A stretch of 35,263 nucleotides of DNA from an uncultured Porphyromonadaceae bacterium (GTDB lineage Bacteria; Bacteroidota; Bacteroidia; Bacteroidales; Muribaculaceae): NCBI GenBank assembly GCA_947176995.1, contig CAMWSY010000005.1, positions 1-35,263 on the forward strand. Reading direction: 5' to 3'. The position numbers and the translations under genes were made by a program. This document shows, piece after piece, positions 17,142 to 24,963 of the stretch. Below the pieces are notes generated by a model, which was given only the letters and a program-made list of their open reading frames with translations, made no database searches and had not been told where the DNA came from. Positions within the stretch are counted from its first letter, which is position 1; each line of letters opens with the position of its first letter.

Positions 17142-17926
17142 ACGATATCCTTCAGAAAATAGCCGCTAACAAGCGTCGGGAAGTCGCAGCCATTGATCCG
17201 GGCGACAGAGCGCTCCAGCATCTCATAGCTGTCTATGACAAACTGCCCGATACGCATTCCATGGCGGCCAGTCTGCGCTCTACTCCCGGCGGTATTATCG
17301 CCGAGTTCAAGCGCCGTTCTCCATCCAAGGGTGAGATCTTCCCTATGGCCGACGTTGCCGAGGTGATTCCGCAATACGTTCAGGGCGGTGCAGCCGCTTG
17401 CTCGGTGCTTACCGACACCCGTTACTTCGGAGGGGCTTCAACCGATCTGGCTGTCGCGCGCACATTGGCCGGCGGAGTGCCGCTTTTGCGCAAGGACTTT
17501 GTGGTCACCCCGGCGCAGATATATAACGCCCGTCTGCTTGGGGCGAGCGCGATTCTCCTTATTGCGGCTATTCTTACACCCGATGAGCTGGAGCAGTACA
17601 ATAACCTTGCCCATACACTCGGCATGGAGGCGCTTGTGGAGATACACGATATAAGCGAGCTCGATAAAATCAACTTCCACCCCGACATGCTTGGAGTCAA
17701 CAACCGCGATCTATCATCGTTCCACACCGATGTGAATCATTCGATGGAACTTGTCGCATCACTCCCCGCCGACACCCTGCTGGTAGCTGAGAGCGGAATC
17801 AAGACGCCTGCCGACCTGTGCCGACTGCGTGATGCCGGATTTACAGGATTTCTGATAGGGGAGGCCTTCATGTCGACTCCGGAACCCGGTGCAACACTAA
17901 AAAAATTTATCAATGCAACAGTCTGA
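17138..17926 (+). CDS. trpC: Indole-3-glycerol-phosphate synthase
   Basis: IIAEFKRRSPSKG, LRKDFVVTPAQIYNARLLGASAILLIAAIL, LVAESGIKTPAD. Confidence 0.95.
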   Translation: MNDILQKIAANKRREVAAIDPGDRALQHLIAVYDKLPDTHSMAASLRSTPGGIIAEFKRRSPSKGEIFPMADVAEVIPQYVQGGAAACSVLTDTRYFGGASTDLAVARTLAGGVPLLRKDFVVTPAQIYNARLLGASAILLIAAILTPDELEQYNNLAHTLGMEALVEIHDISELDKINFHPDMLGVNNRDLSSFHTDVNHSMELVASLPADTLLVAESGIKTPADLCRLRDAGFTGFLIGEAFMSTPEPGATLKKFINATV

Positions 17927-18629
17927 AAATCCGTCGGCACCCCGTCATGCTGACATGATGCTGAAAATATGCGGAATGTGCGATCCTGACAATATTGCTC
18001 AGGTTGCATGTCTCACTCCCATGCTCATGGGATTTATATTCTGGGAAGGCTCCCCGCGCAATGCCATAGGCATATCCCGTGACGTGTTCGACACCCTTCC
18101 CCCCTATGTGCGCTCCGTAGGTGTTTTTGTCAACGCTCCTCTTGAGGAGATTGTTGATACCACATCGCGCTACGGCATCCGCGTCGTTCAGCTCCACGGT
18201 GAGGAATCCCCGCAGTGCTGCAAGGAATTGCGCGACAGAGGTTATGCCGTCATAAAAGCAGTGAAAGTGCCCGCCGGAGCCAATAAGTTCTTCCTGTCAC
18301 TGCTTGAGCCTTATCGCGGGTGTGTCGATATGCTACTGTTCGACACTTCAGGAAGCAAGCCCGGAGGCAATGGCAGTAAATTTGACTGGGCGGTTCTCGA
18401 TGATTACACCCTTGGCATACCATATATGCTCAGCGGTGGCATAGGTCCCGATGATGTGGAGACGGTAAAAGCGGCCATGAAGCCCGGACTTGCCGGGATT
18501 GATCTCAACAGCCGCTTTGAGACCGCACCCGGCCACAAGGACGTCACCCGACTCGCCAACTTCATTCTTCAACTACGCAAACTCAACGAAAATGAACCGA
18601 TTGACCGCCCTTTTTGGGAAAAAGCATAA
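17913..18629 (+). CDS. trpF: Phosphoribosylanthranilate isomerase
   Basis: MLKICGMCDPDNIAQVA, VVQLHGEESPQCC, LFDTSGSKPGGNGSKFDW, GIDLNSRFETAPGHKD; overlaps trpC by 14 nt. Confidence 0.93.
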   Translation: MQQSENPSAPRHADMMLKICGMCDPDNIAQVACLTPMLMGFIFWEGSPRNAIGISRDVFDTLPPYVRSVGVFVNAPLEEIVDTTSRYGIRVVQLHGEESPQCCKELRDRGYAVIKAVKVPAGANKFFLSLLEPYRGCVDMLLFDTSGSKPGGNGSKFDWAVLDDYTLGIPYMLSGGIGPDDVETVKAAMKPGLAGIDLNSRFETAPGHKDVTRLANFILQLRKLNENEPIDRPFWEKA

Positions 18630-19374
18630 CGACATTCTTTCTGTTTTCTTCACCGCCGGATATCCGCATATCGACAGCACTGTGCCCGTCATACAAGCTC
18701 TTGCCAGCAAGGGAGTCGATATGGTCGAAATCGGTATTCCGTTCTCCGACCCCATGGCCGACGGCCCTGTTATTCAGGCAAGCAGCTCAAAGGCTCTTGC
18801 TGGTGGCATGACACTGCGACGCCTTATCGGTCAGGTAAAGGAGGCGCGGGCTAAAGTCCCCGACATGCCCTTCATCCTCATGGGATATCTGAATCCCGTG
18901 ATGCACTACGGTATAGAAGACTTTTTCCGTGACGCGCATGAAGCGGGTGTCGATGGTGTTATTATCCCCGACCTTCCGTTCGACGACTATTTATCCGACT
19001 TCAAGGAACTCAGCCGGCATTACGATATACCCATGATCATGCTTATCACACCTGAGACCTCACCCGAGCGTATCAGGTTGATCGACAGCCATTGCGACGG
19101 ATTTATCTATATGGTGTCGGCGGCATCGACAACCGGTGCTAAAGACCGTTACAGTGAAGAGCAGCTTGATTACTTCCACCGCATCAACGCGATGAATCTC
19201 AAGCATCATCGCCTCATCGGTTTCGGTATATCCAACCCTGTCACATTCGGTCAGGCTCAGGCAAGTGCATCGGGCGCGATTATCGGCTCACACTTCATCA
19301 AGTGTCTTGACAAGGCCGATGGCGACCCCGACAAAGCCGTGGATATGCTTTTGCAATCGATAGGCCGCGCTTAA
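18592..19374 (+). CDS. trpA: Tryptophan synthase alpha chain
   Basis: MNRLTALFGKKHNDILSVFFTAGYP, MVEIGIPFSDPMADGPVIQ, GVDGVIIPDLPFDD. Start trimmed from the track's 18490 to 18592; overlaps trpF by 38 nt. Confidence 0.94.
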   Translation: MNRLTALFGKKHNDILSVFFTAGYPHIDSTVPVIQALASKGVDMVEIGIPFSDPMADGPVIQASSSKALAGGMTLRRLIGQVKEARAKVPDMPFILMGYLNPVMHYGIEDFFRDAHEAGVDGVIIPDLPFDDYLSDFKELSRHYDIPMIMLITPETSPERIRLIDSHCDGFIYMVSAASTTGAKDRYSEEQLDYFHRINAMNLKHHRLIGFGISNPVTFGQAQASASGAIIGSHFIKCLDKADGDPDKAVDMLLQSIGRA

Positions 19375-19401
19375 GAGTAGGGACGCACGAACCGTGCGTC
19401 C
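19374..19401 (+). repeat. Palindromic repeat AGAGTAGGGACGCACG-NNN-CGTGCGTCC, copy 1 (possible trp operon terminator)
   Basis: 9-bp perfect stem GGACGCACG/CGTGCGTCC starting at the trpA stop codon. Near-identical copy at 24867-24894. Confidence 0.75.
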
Positions 19402-19414
19402 TGTTTAATATATT

Positions 19415-20575
19415 TCACATCCGCCGCGAGAACATCCACGATAAGATTCCGCAGGCAAGCATGATAAACGCCGAAGTCTGCGACATGTCACCGATTCCGG
19501 CGATCGGCGATACGATTCCTCCTGCGATAAATCCCGACGCTCCCACGATTGCCGACGAAGCTCCTATTGCCTTACGTCCGGCATTCATGGCGAGCGTTGT
19601 CACCGACGGGAAAATAAATCCGCACCCCGTTATGGCAACCCATGTGCAGCTTTCATAAAGCCAGAAGTTTTCCATCAGAAAAGCGTTAGCCACAAGTCCC
19701 GCGCTCGCTGCGGTAAGCATCACTGCACCCGTGAGTGTGGCCGCCTCGAGAGTCGGGAACTTCAGCGCGGCCACGCTCCCGAGCATAGTGCCCAGAGCGT
19801 TCACCCCGAACACTACCGCAAATGCTATCTCGCTGTAGCCGTATTTCTCCTGAACGATGAACGATGCCGATGATATGTAGCCGAAAAGAAGGGCCATTGC
19901 AAGGGCATACAGCACAATGTACCGCATGAATCTTCTGTCGCGCAGCATCATTCCGAACTGCCCGAAAAGCCCCTTGTAGCTTCCCCTGAAACGCTTTTCA
20001 CCCGGAAGTGACTCCTTGAAAAACAAAGTCATCACCAGCAGCACGATGCCGATTCCGAGCAGAGTCCAGAAAACACCCTGCCACCCCGCGGCCTCCGAGA
20101 CAAAGCCGCCGATAACCGGTGCTGTCACGGGCGCTACGCCGTTTATTGCGCCGATAAGAGTCATTATCTTCACAAGATCACGCCCCGAGTAGCAGTCGGT
20201 TGCCACCGATCTTGACAGGACTATGCACCCCGCGCCTCCAAGTCCTTGGAAGAAACGCAAAGTGTTGAATATGCTTATTGAAGTGCAGTATATTGAGGCG
20301 ATAGTAGCTACTGAGAAAAGGGCAAGCGATACCATCATTACCGGCCTGCGGCCGTAGCGGTCACTCACGGGCCCGAAGAATACCTGACCGAGCGCAAGCC
20401 CGAGAAGTGCTGTCGAGATGCCGCTCTGCACTGCCGAGGCCGAGGCATGGAATATCTCCGACATGGCGGGGAGCGAAGGCAGATACATGTCGGTGATAAA
20501 CGGCCCGAATGCCGACATCAGACCCAGAAACAGCATGAGAAAAACAAAATATAAATTTCCGTATCCTCTATCCAT
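19415..20575 (-). CDS. Bcr/CflA-family multidrug efflux MFS transporter
   Basis: FGPFITDMYLPSLPAMSEIF, GQVFFGPVSDRYGRRPVM, QGLGGAGCIVLSRSVATD, about 12 hydrophobic segments. Confidence 0.9.
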   Translation of the reverse strand: MDRGYGNLYFVFLMLFLGLMSAFGPFITDMYLPSLPAMSEIFHASASAVQSGISTALLGLALGQVFFGPVSDRYGRRPVMMVSLALFSVATIASIYCTSISIFNTLRFFQGLGGAGCIVLSRSVATDCYSGRDLVKIMTLIGAINGVAPVTAPVIGGFVSEAAGWQGVFWTLLGIGIVLLVMTLFFKESLPGEKRFRGSYKGLFGQFGMMLRDRRFMRYIVLYALAMALLFGYISSASFIVQEKYGYSEIAFAVVFGVNALGTMLGSVAALKFPTLEAATLTGAVMLTAASAGLVANAFLMENFWLYESCTWVAITGCGFIFPSVTTLAMNAGRKAIGASSAIVGASGFIAGGIVSPIAGIGDMSQTSAFIMLACGILSWMFSRRM

Positions 20576-20597
20576 TGCCTGAAAACATACTCTTGAT

Positions 20598-20631
20598 TAA
20601 AAAAATTAGGACATCCCTTTTATGGGATGCC
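20598..20631 (-). terminator. Intrinsic terminator downstream of tRNA-Cys
   Basis: Minus strand: GGCATCCC ATAAAA GGGATGTC followed by TAATTTTTTT. Confidence 0.7.
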
Positions 20632-20648
20632 CCTTACGCTTGATTGGG

Positions 20649-20719
20649 AGGTTCCTAGCAGAATCGAACTGCTGTAAACGGTTTTGCAGACCGGCGCCTA
20701 ACCACTCGGCCAAGGAACC
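20649..20719 (-). tRNA. tRNA-Cys (anticodon GCA)
   Basis: Minus strand GGTTCCTTGGCCGAGTGGTTAGGCGCCGGTCTGCAAAACCGTTTACAGCAGTTCGATTCTGCTAGGAACCT: 7-bp acceptor, loop CTGCAAA, T-arm GCAGTTCGATTCTGC, discriminator U73. CCA not encoded. Confidence 0.95.
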
Positions 20720-20761
20720 TTTTTTGATGCAATCACAGGCGTTTTTCCCGCAAATGCACTG

Positions 20762-20793
20762 CAAAGGTAAAATCTTTCTTCTATATTCCCAAA
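20762..20793 (-). promoter_or_regulatory. Promoter of tRNA-Cys
   Basis: Minus strand TTTG-N20-TACCTTTG, a full consensus match. Confidence 0.65.
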
Positions 20794-20834
20794 ATTTTTT
20801 CTGAAAATGTTTTTATTTTTGCAACATAATTCTC

Positions 20835-20914
20835 AGTGAAGTGATTTAAGCTTAAATGCCGTGGCTCATTTCACTTCGTGATTAGCATTGTGTAACAGGT
20901 TTGAATCACATCAA
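20835..20914 (+). promoter_or_regulatory. Structured 5' leader of the lipoprotein aldose epimerase, including copy 2 of the shared element (20875-20914)
   Basis: AGTGAAGTGA (20835-20844) / TCATTTCACT (20866-20875) 10-bp stem, then TTCGTGATTAGCATTGTGTAACAGGTTTGAATCACATCA with GTGATT/AATCAC arms. A -7-like TATTTTTG lies at 20814-20821. Confidence 0.5.
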
Positions 20915-20932
20915 CAAATCATCTTATATCAA

Positions 20933-22081
20933 ATGAAAAAAATCTATTCTGCCATTGCCGCTGCATCTGTTCTGGCTTTGGCTGCCTGCAACTCAGCCGA
21001 CAAGCAGGCGACAACCCTCTCAGGTCTTGACCCTGAAAACTTCGTGGCCGACGTCAATGGTAAGAAGACTGCGCTCTACACACTCAAGAACGACAAGGGC
21101 ATGGAGGCGTGCATCACCAACTTTGGCGGTCGCATCGTCTCTGTCATGGTGCCCGACAAGGACGGAAATATGACCGACGTTGTGCTTGGATTCGACAATA
21201 TCAACGACTATCTTCCCGAGAACAACCGCACTGACTTCGGCGCTGCAATCGGCCGTTACGCCAACCGCATCAATCAGGGACGCATCGTTATCGAGGGCGA
21301 CACCATTCAGCTTCCCCAGAACAACTACGGCCACTGCCTCCACGGTGGTCCCGACGGATGGCAGTATAGCGTCTATGACGTGCTCGAGGCTACCGACAAC
21401 ACCCTGAAGCTCGCCCTCACTTCACCCGACGGCGACGCAAACTTCCCCGGTAAGATCGATGTTGTGCTCACCTACACACTTACCCCCGACAATGCGCTCG
21501 ATATAAAGTATGAGGCAACATCCGATGCTCCCTCGATCATCAACATGACCAACCACTCCTACTTCAACCTCAACGGCAACCCCAACGAGGCTATCACCAA
21601 CAACACCCTTACTCTTGCTGCTGCCAACTACACTCCGGTTGACTCGACATTCATGACCACAGGTGAGATTCTTCCCGTTGCAGGCACTCCCATGGATTTC
21701 ACTTCGGGTCGCGTTATCGGTGACGACATCGACAACTTCGACTTCGTGCAGATCAAGAACGGTCTTGGCTACGACCACAACTGGGTGCTCGACAACCCCG
21801 GCAACGACAACATTCCCGCTGCCACACTTTATTCACCCACTACCGGCATCGTTCTTGAGGTGCTCACCGACGAGCCCGGCATTCAGGTCTACACCGGCAA
21901 CTTCCTTGACTCGACCGTGACAGGTAAAAACGGCATTGTCTACAATCCCCGTAACGCTATCTGCCTTGAGACTCAGAAGTACCCCGACACCCCCAACAAA
22001 CCCGAGTGGCCTTCGGCTGCTATCTCGCCTGAGAAGCCCTACTCGAGCCACACCGTGTTCAGCTTCTCGGTTCAGGAATAA
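20933..22081 (+). CDS. Aldose 1-epimerase, predicted lipoprotein
   Basis: MKKIYSAIAAASVLALAACNS lipobox, then an aldose epimerase domain (GRIVSVMVPDKDG, AAIGRYANRINQGR, LHGGPDGWQ, TNHSYFNLNG, GYDHNWVLD). Start trimmed from the track's 20888. Confidence 0.9.
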   Translation: MKKIYSAIAAASVLALAACNSADKQATTLSGLDPENFVADVNGKKTALYTLKNDKGMEACITNFGGRIVSVMVPDKDGNMTDVVLGFDNINDYLPENNRTDFGAAIGRYANRINQGRIVIEGDTIQLPQNNYGHCLHGGPDGWQYSVYDVLEATDNTLKLALTSPDGDANFPGKIDVVLTYTLTPDNALDIKYEATSDAPSIINMTNHSYFNLNGNPNEAITNNTLTLAAANYTPVDSTFMTTGEILPVAGTPMDFTSGRVIGDDIDNFDFVQIKNGLGYDHNWVLDNPGNDNIPAATLYSPTTGIVLEVLTDEPGIQVYTGNFLDSTVTGKNGIVYNPRNAICLETQKYPDTPNKPEWPSAAISPEKPYSSHTVFSFSVQE

Positions 22082-22116
22082 AATACCGGCGTCACGCTCA
22101 GGCGTGTTAAAAATAT

Positions 22117-22155
22117 GCGGGATCCACCCTTTTTAGGCGTGGATTCCGCTTTTTA
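22117..22155 (+). terminator. Intrinsic terminator of the epimerase gene
   Basis: GCGGGATCCAC (22117-22127) / GTGGATTCCGC (22139-22149) followed by TTTTTA. Confidence 0.8.
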
Positions 22156-22187
22156 TTTGTCATTACAATTTAATTACGTTATCTTTA
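22156..22187 (+). promoter_or_regulatory. Promoter of the sensor gene
   Basis: TTTG-N20-TATCTTTA, immediately after the terminator. Confidence 0.6.
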
Positions 22188-22192
22188 CAAGC

Positions 22193-24664
22193 ATGACAAA
22201 TATCACCCATCTTATGACCACATCTGTTATAACCGCCATATATCGCCGTCTGCTCCTTTTCATGGCAGCCCTGTTGTTGCTGCCGGTGGCTCTGGTTGCA
22301 GACGACAATGTTGCTCTGACTGACTCGGTTGCATCCGATACAACCGAGGTTGATTCCCGTCCGCTTCTTGTGGTGCTCAACAGCTACAACGAGGCCCGGC
22401 AGGGAGTGATTGATATTGAGCCGGTGGTGAAAGCGGCCAGTGAGCATAAGGTGCGGGTGAATATTGAGCATATCGAGATCGCGCGCGTGCGCAACGATTC
22501 TATTTATGATATAACCGCCAATGCCCTTTTTGATAAATATAGTGATGAGAAGCCCGACTATGTGGTGATAGTCGGAGGCATGGGCACGACCTTCATAGAT
22601 CGCATACGTCAGGAGTGGGGTGACCAGATTCCTATTGTGTTTGTGGGAGTGACCGAGTATGTCGGTGATCGCGACGACTATTATACCGGCACAGAGAACT
22701 TTGTGGATTACTCCACATGGCAGCATATCGATTCCGTCTACACCGGGGCCAATCTGCTTTATGTCTCGCAGCCTTATTTCCCTGAAAAAACGGTGGATCT
22801 CATGGCTGAGACCATATCCGGCTTGAAAGAGATAGTGTTTATCGGCGATGATAAGTGGATAAACCGTTATCTCGAAAATAAGCTGCGCACCTACATCAAG
22901 GAAAAATATCCCAAATTGAACTTCAGGTGGATGCTTTGCAATAGTGCTGAGAAGCGCGAGGAAATGGATAGGCTTATTGCCGATTATAAGAAAGGGCGTG
23001 GCTTGCTTCTGAGCACATGGAGCTACGAGCGTCCGTCGTTGCTTGGATTCCCTGTGCTCGTCACTCAGGATTATAATTCAATTGCCACATCACCTAATCC
23101 TATATTTGCGCTTACACCCATGTATTTGCAGCTTGGGGCTGTTGGCGGTCATTTCTATGACGAGGATATTTTCAGCCATAATATCAGGAGTGCGATAGAT
23201 CATCTGGTGACCGACAGTTATCTTGACACCATTCCCAATATTACTGTTGAGCGAGGGGCCAACATGATTAATTACGACCGTTATGTCGGCACAAGACACG
23301 CCTTTGAGCCGATACCCGATGATGTGGAGATTATCAATGAGCCGCCATCCTTCTGGGAACGCTACAAGTGGATCATTATCATTGCCCTCATTGTGATAGC
23401 ATCAATCATGCTTATCATGCACATTGTCACGAGAGATCAGAGAGCAAAAGCCAAGTTCTTCAAGCAGCTCGACACCATTCTTCAAGGGATGCCGGTAGCT
23501 TTCATGACAGTGGATGTAAAGTTGGATGAGAACAACAGGATTATTTCCTCAAGCTTTGAGCAGACCAACGAGCGTTACCGCGATGTGATCCTTGAAAACA
23601 ATCTCGCCATTAAGAAAGGCAAGTTTTATGAAGACACACGCGATCTACTTGTATCGCAGGTTCAGGCTGCGTTTGACGCCCCCGACAATAAAGCCGTCAC
23701 CTACACTAAGTATTTCCAGAGGTCGGGCAAGACCTACGAGTGGCTCTTCAAGCGCGACCCGCAGCTGCCGCGATGCTATGTCTATGGAGTGGATATCAGC
23801 GAGCTTGCGGCATCACGTCGCAACTTGGCTGCAACCAAGAGTCAGTTGGAGATAGCCCTCCTTTCCGCGCGGCTTATCCCGTGGGTATGGGATATAGCCG
23901 GCAAGCGGCTTGCCTATGACCGCATTCGTGCCACACATAATCGGGCTGGTTCAGTCGGCGAAGTGACAGTGTCACGCCGTGGCTACATCGATAACCGTCG
24001 TCTTGTCAACCTCATTCACCCCGACGATCGCATCAAGCTTGCAAGAAACTTCAACGACCTTGCTTCCGGCAAAATTAAGCGCTGGGAGGGATATATGCGC
24101 ATTGCCGACACCACGGCATCCGTCCCGGGACTATATCACAATGCCAGGATCACTGCTCTTGCCCTTGAGACCGATGAAAATGGCAGAGTCCTTACCATAA
24201 GCGGTGCATTACTCATCGACAAGCCCATTGAAGAAAATCACGCAAAGGAAAATGCCGTAGCGTCCTCATCCTCTCAGGCTGCTATTGCCTTGGGTACAGG
24301 CAGCAGCGACATAGTTATAGTGGAGCCTTATGAGAGCAACTACATCCTTTACGATGCCATTCTTTCAAAGAAATACACCACACATCGCGTATCATCGGCC
24401 GACGAAACACGTCAGTTGCTTGCCGATGTCGTTCCCGGGCTTGTGATAATCAACATCGACACCGAGGATGAAGAAGATATAATGAGCATATTGGATACCA
24501 TACATTCCCGTTATCCCGATGTGCCGGCCGTAGCCATAACCTCTCATGCTACCTCGCTCAATACCGTCGATGTCAGGATCAGGAGAAGCTTTGTTTCAGT
24601 GCTCACATTGCCCGTAACCCCGAGCAACCTCATCAACGAAATCTCCCGCCTTCTCCACCACTGA
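22193..24664 (+). CDS. Periplasmic-binding-domain/PAS sensor with a degenerate C-terminal receiver and no histidine kinase core
   Basis: Signal/TM, periplasmic domain (LVVLNSYNEARQGV...), TM (WIIIIALIVIASIMLIMHIV), PAS regions (FFKQLDTILQGMPVAFMTVD; LIHPDDRIKLARNFNDLASGKIKRWEGYMR), then IVIVEPYESNYILYDAILSKKY...LVIINID...VAITSHA...LTLPVTPSNLI. Start may be 22193 or 22214. Confidence 0.78.
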   Translation: MTNITHLMTTSVITAIYRRLLLFMAALLLLPVALVADDNVALTDSVASDTTEVDSRPLLVVLNSYNEARQGVIDIEPVVKAASEHKVRVNIEHIEIARVRNDSIYDITANALFDKYSDEKPDYVVIVGGMGTTFIDRIRQEWGDQIPIVFVGVTEYVGDRDDYYTGTENFVDYSTWQHIDSVYTGANLLYVSQPYFPEKTVDLMAETISGLKEIVFIGDDKWINRYLENKLRTYIKEKYPKLNFRWMLCNSAEKREEMDRLIADYKKGRGLLLSTWSYERPSLLGFPVLVTQDYNSIATSPNPIFALTPMYLQLGAVGGHFYDEDIFSHNIRSAIDHLVTDSYLDTIPNITVERGANMINYDRYVGTRHAFEPIPDDVEIINEPPSFWERYKWIIIIALIVIASIMLIMHIVTRDQRAKAKFFKQLDTILQGMPVAFMTVDVKLDENNRIISSSFEQTNERYRDVILENNLAIKKGKFYEDTRDLLVSQVQAAFDAPDNKAVTYTKYFQRSGKTYEWLFKRDPQLPRCYVYGVDISELAASRRNLAATKSQLEIALLSARLIPWVWDIAGKRLAYDRIRATHNRAGSVGEVTVSRRGYIDNRRLVNLIHPDDRIKLARNFNDLASGKIKRWEGYMRIADTTASVPGLYHNARITALALETDENGRVLTISGALLIDKPIEENHAKENAVASSSSQAAIALGTGSSDIVIVEPYESNYILYDAILSKKYTTHRVSSADETRQLLADVVPGLVIINIDTEDEEDIMSILDTIHSRYPDVPAVAITSHATSLNTVDVRIRRSFVSVLTLPVTPSNLINEISRLLHH

Positions 24665-24720
24665 CCATCCCCCTCACGGCGCCTCCACCAAATTCTCCGC
24701 CCCCTAAACCTTCAAAGCTC

Positions 24721-24759
24721 TCCGAGTTCTCCGAGTCCTCCGATATCTCCGCGTCCTCC
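24721..24759. repeat. Tandem 9-mer array, second locus
   Basis: TCCGAGTTC TCCGAGTCC TCCGATATC TCCGCGTCC TCC; same unit as 2466-2504. Confidence 0.75.
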
Positions 24760-24765
24760 CCTCAA

Positions 24766-24963
24766 GCCCGTGTAACGGGCGAAACAAGTGCCAGCACCCG
24801 GTGACCGGAGGGAACCGGGTGTAAGTCGTGCATTTTGTGTGAGCTGCGGAGCTGCGAAACAGCCATAGAGTAGGGACGCACGGCCCGTGCGTCCTCCTGA
24901 TTATCAACACGCAACGCGTGTGACTCATTCGTCAAAAGCAAAATGACCTCGCAGGAAGTCATT
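24766..24963. repeat. Cluster of intergenic palindromes with a degenerate terminator module
   Basis: GCCCGTgtaACGGGC (24766-24780), CACCCGGT...ACCGGGTG (24795-24821), AGAGTAGGGACGCACGGCCCGTGCGTCC (24867-24894), ACACGCaacGCGTGT (24907-24921), AAAATGACCTCGCAGGAAGTCATT (24940-24963). Confidence 0.7.

Noticed and set aside
24704-24928. 74-aa minus-strand ORF
   Set aside because: Composed almost entirely of the tandem 9-mer array and intergenic palindromes; no independent coding evidence.
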